From: Rapana venosa
Lineage: Eukaryota > Mollusca > Gastropoda > Neogastropoda > Muricidae
Reading direction: 5' to 3'
Assembly: GCA_028751875.1 (NCBI GenBank)
Contig: CM054141.1
Span: 43,400,758 to 43,464,757, forward strand
Length of the DNA: 64,000 nucleotides
Below the pieces are notes generated by a model. It searched no databases, was not told where the DNA came from, and saw only the letters and a program-made list of their open reading frames with translations. Positions within the stretch are counted from its first letter, which is position 1. Each line of letters begins with the position of its first letter. Positions 35,861 to 47,700 of the stretch are shown piece by piece. The translations under genes and the position numbers were made by a program.

Positions 35861-36351
35861 TTTGTGTACTATTGTAACAACAATTACAAGTAGAGAGAAT
35901 AATAGAGTATATATCGGTATAAATGCAGTGCACTATTTAGCCAGTCTGGTTTCTGAAAACTTCGAAATGACAGTGTCATCAACATTTTACTACAAAAAGT
36001 AGTCTTGTTTGTCAGTCTTTTGCAAAATTATCGTAGTTTAAAATCAATCTCCATAAACATTTTCTCGCTCTTTTTTTTCAAATATTTCCAGCTTTTTTTA
36101 TATCCAAAGGAACAATACCAGCACTACAAATAACAACAGCAGTACGAACATCAACAAAAACATAATTATAGTTTAAAGCACAGCAGACTCGCTATTCTGC
36201 AAACGGACTCACTGATTTCCAACAGGAATCTGATATTATCACTTTCTATTGCAAGCTCTGTTGTGCTTTATCCTATCAACTGGTGAACGTAACGATTGAG
36301 AAAAGAAAACCTTGGGTGTGCTAAGAATATTTGTATATATTAATATTTGTA

Positions 36352-36568
36352 TACCACTTTCTGTCACAACAGATTTCTCTGTGCTACAACTGGGCGGCTG
36401 TCCCCGTGAAGAGCATAACGCCACAAGATCAAACCCGCTCATTGTGGTTGCTGTTTGAATGTCTATTTGTTTCCCCATCAGAGTGGCCGTTTTCTACAGA
36501 ATGTTGCCAGGGACAACTCTCCTGTTTCCGTGGGCTCTTTTATGTGTGCTGAATGCCTGTTGCACACG

Positions 36569-36599
<31 letters not shown>

Positions 36600-36735
36600 T
36601 AGCACCCAGACCACCACTCAAGGTCTGTGGATGGGAGGAAAGCTCGGGCACAAACAGGGTTCAAGCCTGTACTTCTGTCCAACCTGCAGTTCTAGCTTTC
36701 TAGGAAGATGCGCTATCTCTGAACCATGATCCATG
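36352..36735 (-). repeat. SINE family D, copy 2
   Basis: Contains the D landmarks on the minus strand: a diverged head ('aggcttgaaccc' B box), 'gtggtggtctgggtgctag', 'tttcggatgagacgataaac', 'gttgtccctggcaac' and a tail with 'cagagaaatctg'. It is more diverged than the 62-kb copy. Confidence 0.78.
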
Positions 36736-36839
36736 TTGCAATTTAGAATCAGTAGCAGTATGCTTTTTAATTCATGTTGCTGTTTAAAATCAGGAATAGC
36801 GTGCTTTTAAATGATGTTGAAATCTGAAATTAGTTATAT

Positions 36840-37160
<321 letters not shown>

Positions 37161-37339
37161 TGCTTTCAATTCAATTGTAGCCTACTATCAGTAAAAGTAT
37201 GCTTTTAATTCTTGTTGCAGTTTAGAATTAGAAAAAAAGTCTGGATTTTTTTCTCCAAGAACCAGTAGTTTGGGGAAATATCAAATTGACCGTTATCAGA
37301 ATTCACCTAGTGGAGATGTTTGTGTGATATTTGTGTGAT

Positions 37340-37590
37340 GTTTGTGTGATGCCTTCCCGCGAACATCTCGACTGACCAAGACTGTTCTACAGAAAAAGGA
37401 GGGAGAAAAAAGGGCAGACAGAGAAAACAATGGGAAGACAGCATCAGAGAGTGGACTGGCATTGAGTGGAAAACATGCTTAAGAAGCTGAGAACTGCGAG
37501 GATCAGGAAGCTGGCTCTAAACTTTCAGTCTGGTGTCCAACGGTTTCGTCAGTCTACGAGATAGGTGAAGATGAAGTAGAGATGAGTAAT
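37340..37590 (+). pseudogene. RTE-like LINE 3' end, decayed
   Basis: Contains remnants of the conserved C-terminus: 'ctgaccaagactgttctaca', a GGAGGGAG-type purine block, 'aacaatgggaagacagca', 'gagagtggactggcattgag', and a 3' end 'caacggtttcgtcagtct' followed by 'gataggtgaagatga'. Frameshifts and stops throughout. Confidence 0.65.
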
Positions 37591-37739
37591 GGAATGTGGT
37601 GGGGGGAAAGTCCCTTTTTAAAAAAATTAAAAAATTTAAAGATTAAAGTAATTTTGTAACAGTGCCTCAACCCCTTCCTCAAGACGTGTGCACTGAGTGT
37701 CAGCTTTAGAAACACTGGGTTTGTGTCGTTTAGGGACCT

Positions 37740-39615
37740 GCCATTCTTCTTCTCCTTCTCCTTCTTCTTCCTTCTTCTTCTTCTTCTTCTTCTTCGCAAT
37801 TCTTCTCTTCGCATTCTTCTTCTTCTCTTCTTCGTCGCAATTCTTCTTCGCAATTATTTCTTCTTCTTCTTCTGCAATTCTTCTTCTTCCGCATTTTTCT
37901 TTCTTCGCTATTCTGTCTTCTTCTTCGCTAATACGTCTTATTCTTCTTCGCAATTCTTCTTCTTCTTCTTGCAAAATTCTTCTTTTCGCAATTCTTTTCT
38001 TCTTGCAATTCTTCTTCGCAATTCTTCTTCGAATTCTTCTTCTTCTTCGCAATTCTTCGCAAATTCTTCTTCTCGCAATTCTTCTTCTTCTTCTTCTTCG
38101 GCAATTCTTCTTCTTCTCTTCGCAAATTCTTCTTCTTCGCAATTCTTTTCTTCGCTAATTCGTCTTCGAATTCTTCTTCTTTCGCAATTCTTCTTCTTCG
38201 CAATTCTTCTTCTTCTTCTTCTTTTTCTTCTTCTTCTTCGCAAATTCTTCTTCTTCTTCGCAATTCTTCTCTTCTCGCAATTCGTCTTCTTCTTCTTTCG
38301 CAATTCTTTCTTCTTCTTCTTCTTGCAATTCTTTTCTTCATTCTTCTTCTTCGCAATTTTCTTCTTCTTCTTCTTCTTCTTTTCGCATTCATCTTCGTCT
38401 TTGCAATTCTTCTTCTTCTTCTCTTCGCAATTCTTTTTCTTCTTTTGCTTCTTCTTCTTCTTCTTCTTCTTCTTTTTTCTCTTCTTCGCAATTCTTCTTC
38501 TTTGCAATTCTTCTTCTTCGCAATTCCTTCTTCTTTCGCAATTCTTTCTTCTTTGCATTTCTTCTTCTTCTTGCAATTCTTCTTCTTCGCAATTTTTTCT
38601 TCGCAATTCTTCTTCGCAATTCTTCTTCTTCTTCTTCTTCTTTTCGCAATTCTTTTTCTTCTTCTTCTCTTCTTCTTCTTCTTCTTCTTCTTCTTCTTCT
38701 TCTTCGTCTTCTTGCAATTCTTCTTCTTCGCAATTCTTCTTCTTCTTTTTTCTTCTTTGCAAATCTTCTTCTTCTTCGCAAATCTTGCTTCTTCGCACTT
38801 CTTTTCTTCTTTTCTTCTTCGCAATTCTTCTTCTTCTTCTTCTTCGCATTCTTCTTCGCAATCTTCTTCTTCGCAATTCTTCTTCTTCTCTTCTTCTTCG
38901 CAAGTTCTTCTTCTTCTTCTTCGCAATTCTTCTTCTTCGCAATTTCTTCTTCTTCGCAAGTTCATCTTCTTCGCATATCTTCTTCTTCTTCTTCTTCGCA
39001 ATTCATCTTCTTCTTCGCAAAATTCTTCTTCTTCTTCTTCTTCTTTGCTTCTTCTTCTTCGCAATTCTTCTTCTTCTTCTTCTTCGCAATTCTTCTTCTT
39101 CGCAATTCTTCTTCGCATTTCTTCTGCGCAATTCTTCTTCTTCTTCTTCGCAATTATTCTTCTTCACAATTCTTCATCTTTTTTCTTCTTTTCTTTTCTT
39201 CGCAATTCTTTCCTTCCTTCTTCTTCTTCTTCTTCTCTTCTTCTTCTTTTCTACTTCTTCTTCTTCTTCGCAATTCTTCTTCTTCTTTTTGCAATTTCTT
39301 CTTTCTTTTCTTCTTCTTCGCAATTTTCTTCTTCTTCTTTTTCGCAATTCTTCTTCTCTTTTCGCATTTTCTTCTTCTTTTCTTCTTCGCAATTTTTTTT
39401 CTTCTTCTTTGCAATTCTTCTTCTTCTTTTCTTCTTCTCTTCTTCTTCGCCAATTCTTCTTCTTCTTCTTCGCAATTCTTCTTCTTCGCATTCTTCTTCT
39501 TCTTCTTGCAATTCTTCTTCTTTGCAATTCTTCTTCTTCTTCTATTCTTCTCTTTGCAATTCTTCTTCTTCTTCGCAATTCTTCTTCTTGCTTCTTCTTC
39601 TTCTTCTTCTTCATC
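37740..39615. repeat. 1.9-kb TTC satellite with GCAATTC interruptions
   Basis: (TTC)n blocks of 2-12 triplets are separated again and again by the heptamer gcaattc, or rarer gcaaattc, giving variable units of about 15-35 bp. The strand asymmetry is almost total. Stop codons are rare in any frame, so long F/S/L frames (plus) and K/R/E frames (minus) are artefacts. Long GAA/TTC tracts can form triplex DNA; that is established for this sequence class and inferred here. Confidence 0.96.
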
Positions 39616-39865
39616 TACTCTTACTCTACTTGCTACTACTACTACTACTACTAATAATACTAATACACACTACTATATACCACTACTCCTACTACTACTT
39701 CTTTAATACTACCACTACTACTACTATACTCTACTCCTAATCCACTACTACTATACTCTACTCCTACTCCTACTTACTACTACTACTTCTCTTTACTCCT
39801 CCCTCCTCCTCCTCCTAAGTACTACTTCTACTACTACTACTAATACTACTATTACTACAATCATT
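39616..39865. repeat. (TAC)n/(TCC) triplet tract
   Basis: Mostly ACT/TAC triplets with CTC interruptions, continuing the triplet character of the TTC satellite. Confidence 0.9.
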
Positions 39866-40589
39866 AGTTTAATGTCATTCATCTGACCAGCTGATTTTAT
39901 AAACTGTAATCTACACGTTAAGAATTACAGGGGGAAAAAGGGTAAATGACTGGGGTAGGTGGGAAGGGGTGCAGAATGTAACGGATGCTATGTTTAAAAG
40001 AGAAAACTTACCGCAACTTTCTACTTGGTTGTGTGGTCCCTGGCAAATACATCTTGTACTGATACTAGGATAATTCTTCGACTCGGAATCATACAAACCA
40101 CTTTGAATATTTCCATATTTTTCACTTCAGTCTATCCCTTTGCTGTGATATACAAGGCACTGAGGACAGAGCAATCAAACGAATATATGATGGACTGGTA
40201 TGATAGCAGAACCAGTGCAGAGAGCACTTGTACTATTACTGATCTCTGCCAATAGTCCACGATATTTGCGCTTCTAATGAGACTGTATCCACCATCACAG
40301 CAGTCCGTGGAGCACAAAGATCGATGGTTTGTAATCGAATTACGAGAAGAAGAAGAAAAAAATAATGATACAATTTGGCTGAAAACTTGTCATGTGGATT
40401 CAGGTAGATATGGATCTTTCGGCTAAGAAGTACCGGCCTGACAAGAAGATAAACTGACTTTCGACTAGTAACTGTTTGTTTTTCCATCTTCACTGTTTGT
40501 ACCTTTTTCCGTGGTTACTTTTTTAGTGCTTAACAAAGTATACATTGATAAAATTGTTTTAACTGTATCGAAAGCCTTCAGTTTGAGTT
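39866..40589. other. No supported gene
   Basis: Mixed composition, short frames only, no repeat family recognised. Confidence 0.4.
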
Positions 40590-40885
40590 AATTGTTCAAA
40601 TCGATTTACGTTCAAGAGGATTTTTCCTCTGGAGTTAACATCAGTGCCGACTCCACTCTCCCCAAAAGTCCTTCGGGTGAGACCATAAACCGAGGTCCCG
40701 TGTGCGAACGCACGCAGAACATCTTGCACATACGTTAAAACCAGTTCCGCTTTTCGGAAGAGTAGGCCATTGTGTGCCGGTGGAAACGGATGACAAAATT
40801 TACAAAACTGCATACACACGGGGACTGGATGGAAAAAAGCACATGAGTGCTTATTCCATTATCCTCGAAATAAAATAATGAATAA
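40590..40885 (+). repeat. SINE family A, copy with degraded head
   Basis: Starts in a decayed B box ('caaatcgatttacg'), then complete core, body and tail as in the 30.6-kb copy, ending in an (AAAT)n tail. Confidence 0.88.
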
Positions 40886-40944
40886 ATAAATAAAGAAGAA
40901 GAAATCAATATGGCGTCGAAAAGGTTCGATGGATAATGTTTGTG

Positions 40945-41350
40945 TTCCTTGGCTAGACTGCGAGGTTCACCAATGTTGAGGTTTTGCGTATGCAACCCTT
41001 TGCCTATCAATAGTGTAGCCGCATTCCGACTTCGGCGATAATGTCTTAACACTGCCCCAGTGTGCATGTGTTTTCTTTTTAATTTTGTCATCCCGCTCCT
41101 TCCACCACGCAATGGCCTACTCTTCTGAAAGGCAGAATGGGTTTTAACGTGTGCGCTAGACGATCTGCATCCGTTTCTGCAAGAGACCTCAGTCTATAGC
41201 ATAATTCCGACAGATTTTTTGAGGGAGCAGAGTCAATACTGGTGTTAACTCCAGGAGAAAAATGTCCCTCGAACGGGCGTCTAGTCTCGGGGGTGGCTCG
41301 AACCCGTGCCGTCAGATCGCGAGCCCAACGTACTAGCCACCAGACCATCC
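40945..41350 (-). repeat. SINE family B, longest copy
   Basis: On the minus strand: tRNA-like head with 'tggtctggtggctagtacg' and B box 'gggttcgagccac', A/B core ('gttaacaccagtattgac'), the A-type middle block ('gtaggccattgcgtggtgg', 'aaaacacatgcacac'), then the B-specific tail ending near a decayed hairpin. It shows that B equals the A head, core and middle plus a different 3' end. Confidence 0.8.
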
Positions 41351-41400
41351 AACACCACCACCACCCCACCACCACCACCACCACCCTTACCACCCTAACC
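41351..41400. repeat. (CCA)n tract
   Basis: Short CCA/CAC-rich triplet run next to the SINE B head. Confidence 0.8.
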
Positions 41401-41554
41401 CCAACCCTGATGTTCCCTCTATTCAAAAGAATCGTTATTGTGTCTCTATTTTCTTGGGGGAAAATGCAATGTTATCACATTAGAGAAACAAAAATTCAAA
41501 CACATCCATACTTGTTGATACCATTTTTGCGACCTCGTCTATTGTGATAGTTCT

Positions 41555-41955
41555 GTCCTGCTGTTCCTACACCACCCATTCCCATCTCTCCTCTACAGTC
41601 GTGCCCAGGCTTGTTCATTCGTGTCCTCAGGGCCAGAAGTTCACCAGGAGCTTACGAGTAGTAGGTCACCGTCGGGCCATCATCCAGAGTAGCCCCGCAC
41701 TGCTTCCGGGACACTTTGGTAGTGTTCACTGATCATCCCTATTGTGGATTAGCAGAGCAGGACATGATCTACTAAGCCCCTGACTGATGGCGATATTTAT
41801 TTGCTTCATTGCGGACCCAGACTGTGTCAGTTGCTCACCTGAGGCGGTGATCCCCACAATGTCCCTCCAGTGACGTTCTCCCGTGAACCTACAGCCCCGA
41901 AGGCTTTGGCCTCAAACTCACCACAAGCACAGAGGAAGGTTTGGGAAACCGTTCG
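41555..41955 (-). repeat. Family E, copy 3 (partial, diverged)
   Basis: Minus-strand alignment by eye to the middle and distal part of copy 1. It has 'gtgcttgtggtgagtttgag', 'gaggctgtaggttcacggg' type sequence, 'gtgaacactaccaaag' and 'gatgggaatgggtgg'. The tRNA head is absent. It confirms that family E continues past the point where copy 2 stops. Confidence 0.6.
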
Positions 41956-42079
41956 ACAAGAGCAATCGGAGGCACCGAATCTTCAAAATGGAAACATACC
42001 CTGTAGCCACTGTGAATAGACAGTATTTCTGCGAGAAGAAGAATTCAGAAAGTTGAAGGTCCCTACGACTAGAAAAAGA

Positions 42080-42205
42080 AAACCACACACACACACCACA
42101 CCACACACACACACACACACACACACACAATATACACACCACACACACACACACACACAACACACTACACTCAAATACACCCACACACACTCACACTCAC
42201 ACAAA

Positions 42206-42239
<34 letters not shown>

Positions 42240-42290
42240 GGAGAGAGAGGAGAGAGGAGAGCGAGAGGAGAGAGAGTGAGAGAGAGAGCT
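42080..42290. repeat. CA and GA microsatellites
   Basis: Imperfect (CA)n at 42,085-42,203 followed by (GA)n to 42,290. Confidence 0.95.
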
Positions 42291-42769
42291 TTGCAGAGAC
42301 CCATGCATTGGCGTAATTAAGACTGCCACCATCGAAATTCGAAAGAGCACATATTTTGGTCAGACCTACCCCACCCCCTCCGCACACAGGCACACAACCA
42401 TTCTCGGTTATGAAAATATTGTTGTGTAGCAGTGTAGTGGTGTTAAGCATGTCCTGGTAATGACAAGAGCAAGTCAACAATCAGCAATAATAATGAAAAG
42501 TTACCTAGGTAAGATCCCAGTGGAGGAATAGTCCAGCTTGAAACTGGTCACAGATTTGTGTGTGCATCACCGTGTCTGCCACAGCCCTGAGGCCAGTTGT
42601 CAGGGTGGGGTGTTCACCGTCAACTTCATCACACACAACAAAGCACAAGATAAAATATGTGAAACAAAATACAACAAAAAAATTTAAAGTGCATTTAAAA
42701 ACATGACTGAAGAAATAAAACCGATTTGAAATAAATGTCTGCTCAAATACTCCCAAACCTATTTTTACC

Positions 42770-42863
42770 CTAAGTCAGAATGCGGCTACCTTAATGATGG
42801 GCCCAAACAGCTGCATACGCAAAATCTCACCAAATGCGAACCTCGGAGCTCTAGCCGAGGAAC
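42770..42863 (+). repeat. SINE family B tail, copy 5
   Basis: 'agtcagaatgcggctacc', 'cagctgcatacgcaaaatc' and the terminal hairpin cctcgg-agctctag-ccgagg at 42,841-42,860. Head and core are missing. Confidence 0.82.
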
Positions 42864-42998
42864 ATGGGTGAACAACCCAACTGCTGTGTGAATGAAACTG
42901 TGGGAAGTGGCTGTCTCCAGCCGAAATGCCAGCAGCCTGCCTGTCCTCAATGCGAGAAGAAAATATGTTTTAAAAAACCAAGTACAGAAACATTGTAG
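42864..42998 (+). CDS. Small cysteine-rich open frame, unproven
   Basis: ATG in good context (aacATGG) opens 44 codons to TAG. The peptide has eight cysteines, including CC near the N-terminus and a CPQC motif (MGEQPNCCVN...CPQCEKKICF). It begins two or three bases after the SINE B 3' end, so it could be host sequence at the insertion site, part of an exon, or chance. No signal peptide or known family is evident. Confidence 0.2.
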   Translation: MGEQPNCCVNETVGSGCLQPKCQQPACPQCEKKICFKKPSTETL

Positions 42999-43057
42999 CT
43001 TCGCTCGACAGGAGAAAACAGCAGTAGATTACACAGTTAGCACAAAATAAGGGGGAA

Positions 43058-43356
43058 GGAAAGGAATAGATCAGTGGTCGGAGCACTCGCTTTCACCCAG
43101 CCAAGTTAAGCAGCGTCGAGCGTGGTTACCTGCCTTGGATGGGTGGACCGTTTGCGCGCTTGGCCTTCAGTACAGTTCCCCAGTTCACCCAGCGTCGTTA
43201 AATGGGTACCTGCCCTCTTTAGGGTCAGAAGGTAAAGCAGCGAGGGAGAGGAGATGGGCGCCGCCCTCAATATGCTGGCCCTAGAGAAGTGAGGTCTCTG
43301 ACGCCTCGCTCCCCTACGACCTTATAGGTTATGGGACACCTTTACCTCCTTTTACC
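43058..43356 (+). repeat. SINE family C, copy 4
   Basis: Full-length with 'atagatcagtggtcggagc' head, 5S-like 'aagttaagcagcgtcgagc' and 'cttggatgggtggaccg', body and tail. Target duplication taagggggaa (10 bp) at 43,048-43,057 and 43,357-43,366. The tail shows an extra 'cctttt' slip. The flanks match no other repeat here. Confidence 0.92.
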
Positions 43357-43489
43357 TAAGGGGGAAACAAGCCACGCACGATGTCAACACACTGCCAACA
43401 TGAGAATATCATGATCCAATAACTTCAGTGTCACATTAACAGTTTTTCTCGCATGCAGAAGATTTCATTCTACGCTTCACTTGTCCTCC

Positions 43490-43690
43490 CTTGGTATTGC
43501 CGGGAGCTTCTTTCAGTATAAACAGCAGTCCCTCTTGCAAGTCTGGATCTTCACCACGACCAGAGAGACTTGCCGCTCGGCTTTGTCATCTGGCTCAGTG
43601 AGCAAGAGGGAGCTTCCTTTTTGAATACCACAGTTCCTAGATTGGGTAACTCCGCTGGGATTATGATGTGATCTATATCTACAACAACAA
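43490..43690 (-). CDS. Possible exon, unrecognised
   Basis: A minus-strand stretch has coding-like composition, with a frame reading SGRGEDPDLQEGLLFILKEAPGN up to a stop near 43,445. A second, overlapping 62-codon frame starts from a Met at 43,701. Which frame is real, if any, is unclear. A weak acceptor-like 'cttgttgttgtag' precedes it. No family recognised. Confidence 0.18.
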
Positions 43691-43699
43691 GTTATGAGC

Positions 43700-46260
43700 A
43701 AGAAATGTCCTCTTTTATATCCCTCTCTTCGTTTCTGTCCTTTTCCCTTACCTGTCTATAATCTTCTTGCTTATTTCCTGCTTTCTTAGTTGATCATGCT
43801 GCCATTTTTTTAACAAATCTTACAGATATTTTCTTTTCGTACATTATACGATATTTTTCCAATGTTGTTTTGCTCCGCAGAAAAATGTTAGAGATTTCCA
43901 GCATGGTGATTTGTAGTAGTAAATATGGCCATCAAAATTTGCTATTTTTGTTTTTAGTGTTGTGGCTGTTGTTGGGCATTTGTCTGCTTGACACCATGGT
44001 TTCACCCACATATAATCCATCTCATCACACCAAGGAATGACTTTCACACTTCAACCACACTCTGAATGAGAAATTTGCCTTTTATGGGAGTTTTCAAGTA
44101 CCTTGCCATAACTATATATACAACCACTCCTGCTTCAGGTGACGCCCCCCACACACTCCACCCCCCACCTCCCTTCTCCTTTGTTAGAAGTACAGTCGTT
44201 ATGTTATGAGCTTATACATTTAAACAATCGCACCAAAACATATAGAGCATAAAATCATTATATATATGATCCTATACCCTTTGCTTATTGGAATGAATGA
44301 AGGTGCTATTGCCAGTCGTGTTTATAACGATCTCTAAAAAAATTATTCCATTACTGAAGAGAAAATTGTATTTCCCTAATGGATATCAAGATCAGAAAAA
44401 TGTTTTCTAGATCAGTTAAAAAAAATAAATGCATTGTTTCTTGTTTGTAGAGAACGTTGATGTTTGCCTTAGCCCTGTCTGAAATGTTAGCAATGTAGTG
44501 TGGAGACTGTTGCTTGAACACTCAACTGTGTGACTCCAAATGCACAGGGTGTCCTTGACAAAAATGAAGGCATCACATCCTGGTCAATTCATTTGGCTTT
44601 ACTGGTTCTTTAGTTATTGAAAACAGCGGGAGATTTGATGATCTTCTGCAAACAGTTATACTTGAACATGTCAGAATCCGTGGACCCAGCATGTACCTAA
44701 AACATATTTTTCGGCCAAGAATCTCTGAAGGGACAGAGGGAGGTGACCTTAAAATACAAGGTGATAAAATTCTGAAATCAAGAAGTGTCAGTTGAAATAG
44801 AAGAATACCACAACATTCCTTCTGTTGACAAAGAAGTTTTGGATTATTGTTTTCATACAAAGTGTGTTTAAAATCTGACCTGTTCTCTTGATCGTGAATT
44901 TCCAGGGTTTTTTCAATAGCCAGAAGTTAACTTTCTTCTTAAACACCTTACAGACATATTCAGCAAGAATCCTTAGATAGAAATTACTAAGATTTCCCAG
45001 GATTCGGAATGGAGATAACACAGGCCATCACCGAAATTTAAAAAAAGAATCCAGCTGACCTACCATGGCTGCATAATTATACAGATATTCAAAGAGTGGT
45101 CTGGTAGATGCTTGACTAGACAGTTATGGATTTTGCCCTGTAACTACAAGAATTATTAAATGATGAAAAACATATTCCAATTACGTTGTAAAGAGAACGG
45201 AAGATCTGGAGATTTTGTTTTCAGAATTGGAGGACAAGTACAGATGCTTCATTTTTTTAACTTTACTGCTTTGTCCTGGAACGAGCCTCGTTTGGATGGA
45301 TGTGGTGGACTTTTTGTTCAATTATAGTAGTCGACAAGCTGGCAATAGCCTACTTCTCCAGGGTAAGAGAATCTTCTTACCTTAGGCAGTCTATGAGTAT
45401 AGAAACGTTGTTTCCTTGTTTGCATTTGGAAACTATTTCAGAGGGCAGATTTAGCAACGCTGCTAATAGGCTTGTATAGATATGAAGATTTGCACATGTA
45501 GTATAATTAACTTGAATTCTTTTGAGTTCAGATTCTTATTCACATGTCCGAGCTTAATTGCCTGGCAAGGTGTGCGTTATCGTCCAGCTGATATAGACGA
45601 CTTGGCTTGGCATCACCTTGCACCTTTTCAATCTTCAGACACAATGCACACAGATTTTCCAGTTGTTCATTTTCATTGTTTTACAACATGTATTTCAAGC
45701 AATGTTCTTTAGTTTTCTATTATAACTTTAATGGCAGCTTTGTAAAGCCATTTGATAGTGATTATATGCTAGGTCGGTGATATACATTTTTAAATGATCA
45801 AATGGTACTCAGGAAGGTCACCATGTATCCATCACTGGGATTTCTGAAAATAGTCCACCAACAAACCAAAATCAAATCAGTTACAAAATGTTTCTTGCCT
45901 TTCCTTAAAGTATTATAAATCCTGCTGCTAAATTATTCATATTCTAGCATTTTTAATCAACATTAACAAAATTATTATTCCATGGATTAGGGGGGGGTTT
46001 GGAAAAAGTTGTAAATGGGCACCGCATATGTCTTCTTCCAGTACTTGTTCAGCTATTGTATCCCTTTTAAAGTTCAAGAATTGGCAGAACCTTTCTTCTT
46101 CTTTTGTCTGCCTCAGTACTAAAGTAACAAAAAAATGTTTAGGTTATCACATACTGAGGACTTATACTCCAATGCGTGCATTCATGTTTGTCTCCCTTGC
46201 ATACATTTGGATCCAAAACTTGAGGCACAGTTTCTGTTCACCTCCTCATTCATTCATTTA
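43700..46260. other. Mostly unique A/T-rich DNA
   Basis: No repeat family is identified. One plus-strand stretch (about 44,585-44,795) reads without stops as FTGSLVIENSGRFDDLLQTV... to a stop, and may be an old exon or a decayed element. Its opposite strand also holds a 95-codon frame. No splice sites are convincing. Confidence 0.35.
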
Positions 46261-46261
46261 T

Positions 46262-46344
46262 ACAGTTAGTCAGTCAGTCAGTCAGTCAGTTAGTTATTTA
46301 CTTGGTTAGTTACTTGGTTATTCAGTTAGTCAGTTAGTTACTTG

Positions 46345-46399
<55 letters not shown>

Positions 46400-46515
46400 G
46401 GTTGGTTGGTTGGTTGGTTGGTTGGTTAGTTGGTTGGTTGGTTGGTTGGTTGGTTGGTTGGTTGGTTGGTTGGTTGGTTGGTTGGTTGGTTGGTTGGTTG
46501 GTTGGTTGGTTAGTT
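46262..46515. repeat. (GTCA), (GTTA)n and (GGTT)n array
   Basis: Tetranucleotide units shift in order from AGTC through GTTA to GGTT. They are 4-mers, not the telomeric hexamer. Confidence 0.95.
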
Positions 46516-46984
46516 GATATATGTCATGCATATTTCCACCCTTTTTAAACATCATCTTTTGATGGCAGCTTTGGAAAGCTACGTGATTGTGGTTATATTT
46601 CTGTGCATGCAAATCGCTGAGCTAAAAGCAGTGTCTTACTGTAATGTGACAGAGAAATAAAAAGAGTGAAGCCACTGGTACAATCACTGAAAAGTGGCCA
46701 TTTAGAAGTCTCAACTCAAGACAGATCATTCGCAGCAAATGTTTCTTACTCAAAACATTTCAATATTCTGTAGCTGTAATATTTCAAAGTGACACAAAAT
46801 AGTAATGAAGTAGAAGTTTCATTAGTTACGGGTATGACTTTATATATTATATGTTATTAGTGGTAGATAGTCGTTAGTCAGTACCAAGCAATATTAAGTA
46901 GTGTTTTGATTTGGTCATTGTGGTGGTGTTGTTGTTGGTTTGGTTGCGCGGAAGTCATCATATTCCCACCCTTTTTAATATGCT

Positions 46985-47400
46985 GATCCACTTTATCTGT
47001 AATGGGTGTGTCTTTACTGTGTCAATCGGCTGACTGCTATGTTCTCTGTAATGTGGGTGCTGACCACTGGTACTCTGTAAGTGGGTGCCATTTGAATCTC
47101 TACTCTGTAAGTGCGTCGCCTGTTTCTTACTAACTGTAATATTCTGTGCTGTCTATTTCAAGTGCATTATGTGTAAGTATGGGTGCCTGTCTTTATATAT
47201 GTAATGGGTGCTCTAGTCCCTCTTACTCTTAAGGCGTTTAGGCTGTCTACTTGTGATGGTAAGTGGGGTCGCGAGTCCTACAGTTTACCCAGCTGTAAGT
47301 GGGTGCCTGTCCTCTTTATTCTGTAAGTGGGTGCCTGTTCTCTTTACTCTGTAAGTGGGTGCCTGTCCTCTTTACAGCCAGGTAAGGTAAAGCAGCAAAG
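46985..47400 (+). repeat. Decayed minisatellite grown from SINE C
   Basis: Units of about 30 bp carry 'ctgtaagtgggtgcctgtc' and 'ctctttactctg'. The last units run into 'caggtaaggtaaagcagc', the SINE C body. The unit equals the C segment 'gctgtaaatgggtacctgtc' plus 'ctctt'. Upstream units are progressively more decayed. Confidence 0.65.
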
Positions 47401-47529
47401 AATGGACATAAATGGGACAGACAAAGATGCAAAGCATTGTTTACATATTCCGATTCGTACATGTACAAGAAATCATGTTATACTAATTGAACAATCCTTA
47501 TGTTTTCAATTCTGTTATGATGCTGCTTT

Positions 47530-47700
47530 TCTATATATTTCATGGTGTTTGTGCAGTTCAAAGCTACAACCATTTGACAAAAAGGACGGCCTGCCCTGAA
47601 TGCACCCAAAGTCTGGAATTTGAGTCTACTGAATCTGGTCAGTATAGGCAAAAGGTAACAGCAGATCTATCGCAAGGCATAATGTGGGTGTGTCAAAAGT
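47530..47700 (+). CDS. Possible exon, unrecognised
   Basis: After an acceptor-like 'catggtgtttgtgcag' a frame reads QSYNHLTKRTACPECTQSLEF...GQYRQK with a CPEC pair, then reaches AAGGTAACA, a plausible donor near 47,655. If read through, it continues to a stop at 47,702. No family recognised; low confidence. Confidence 0.2.

Noticed and set aside
37723..39654. 643-codon F/S/L frame and long K/R/E frames on the other strand
   Set aside because: They follow from the TTC/GAA composition, which rarely gives stop codons.
46380..46515. Telomeric repeat
   Set aside because: The unit is the tetranucleotide GGTT/GTTA, not the hexamer TTAGGG.
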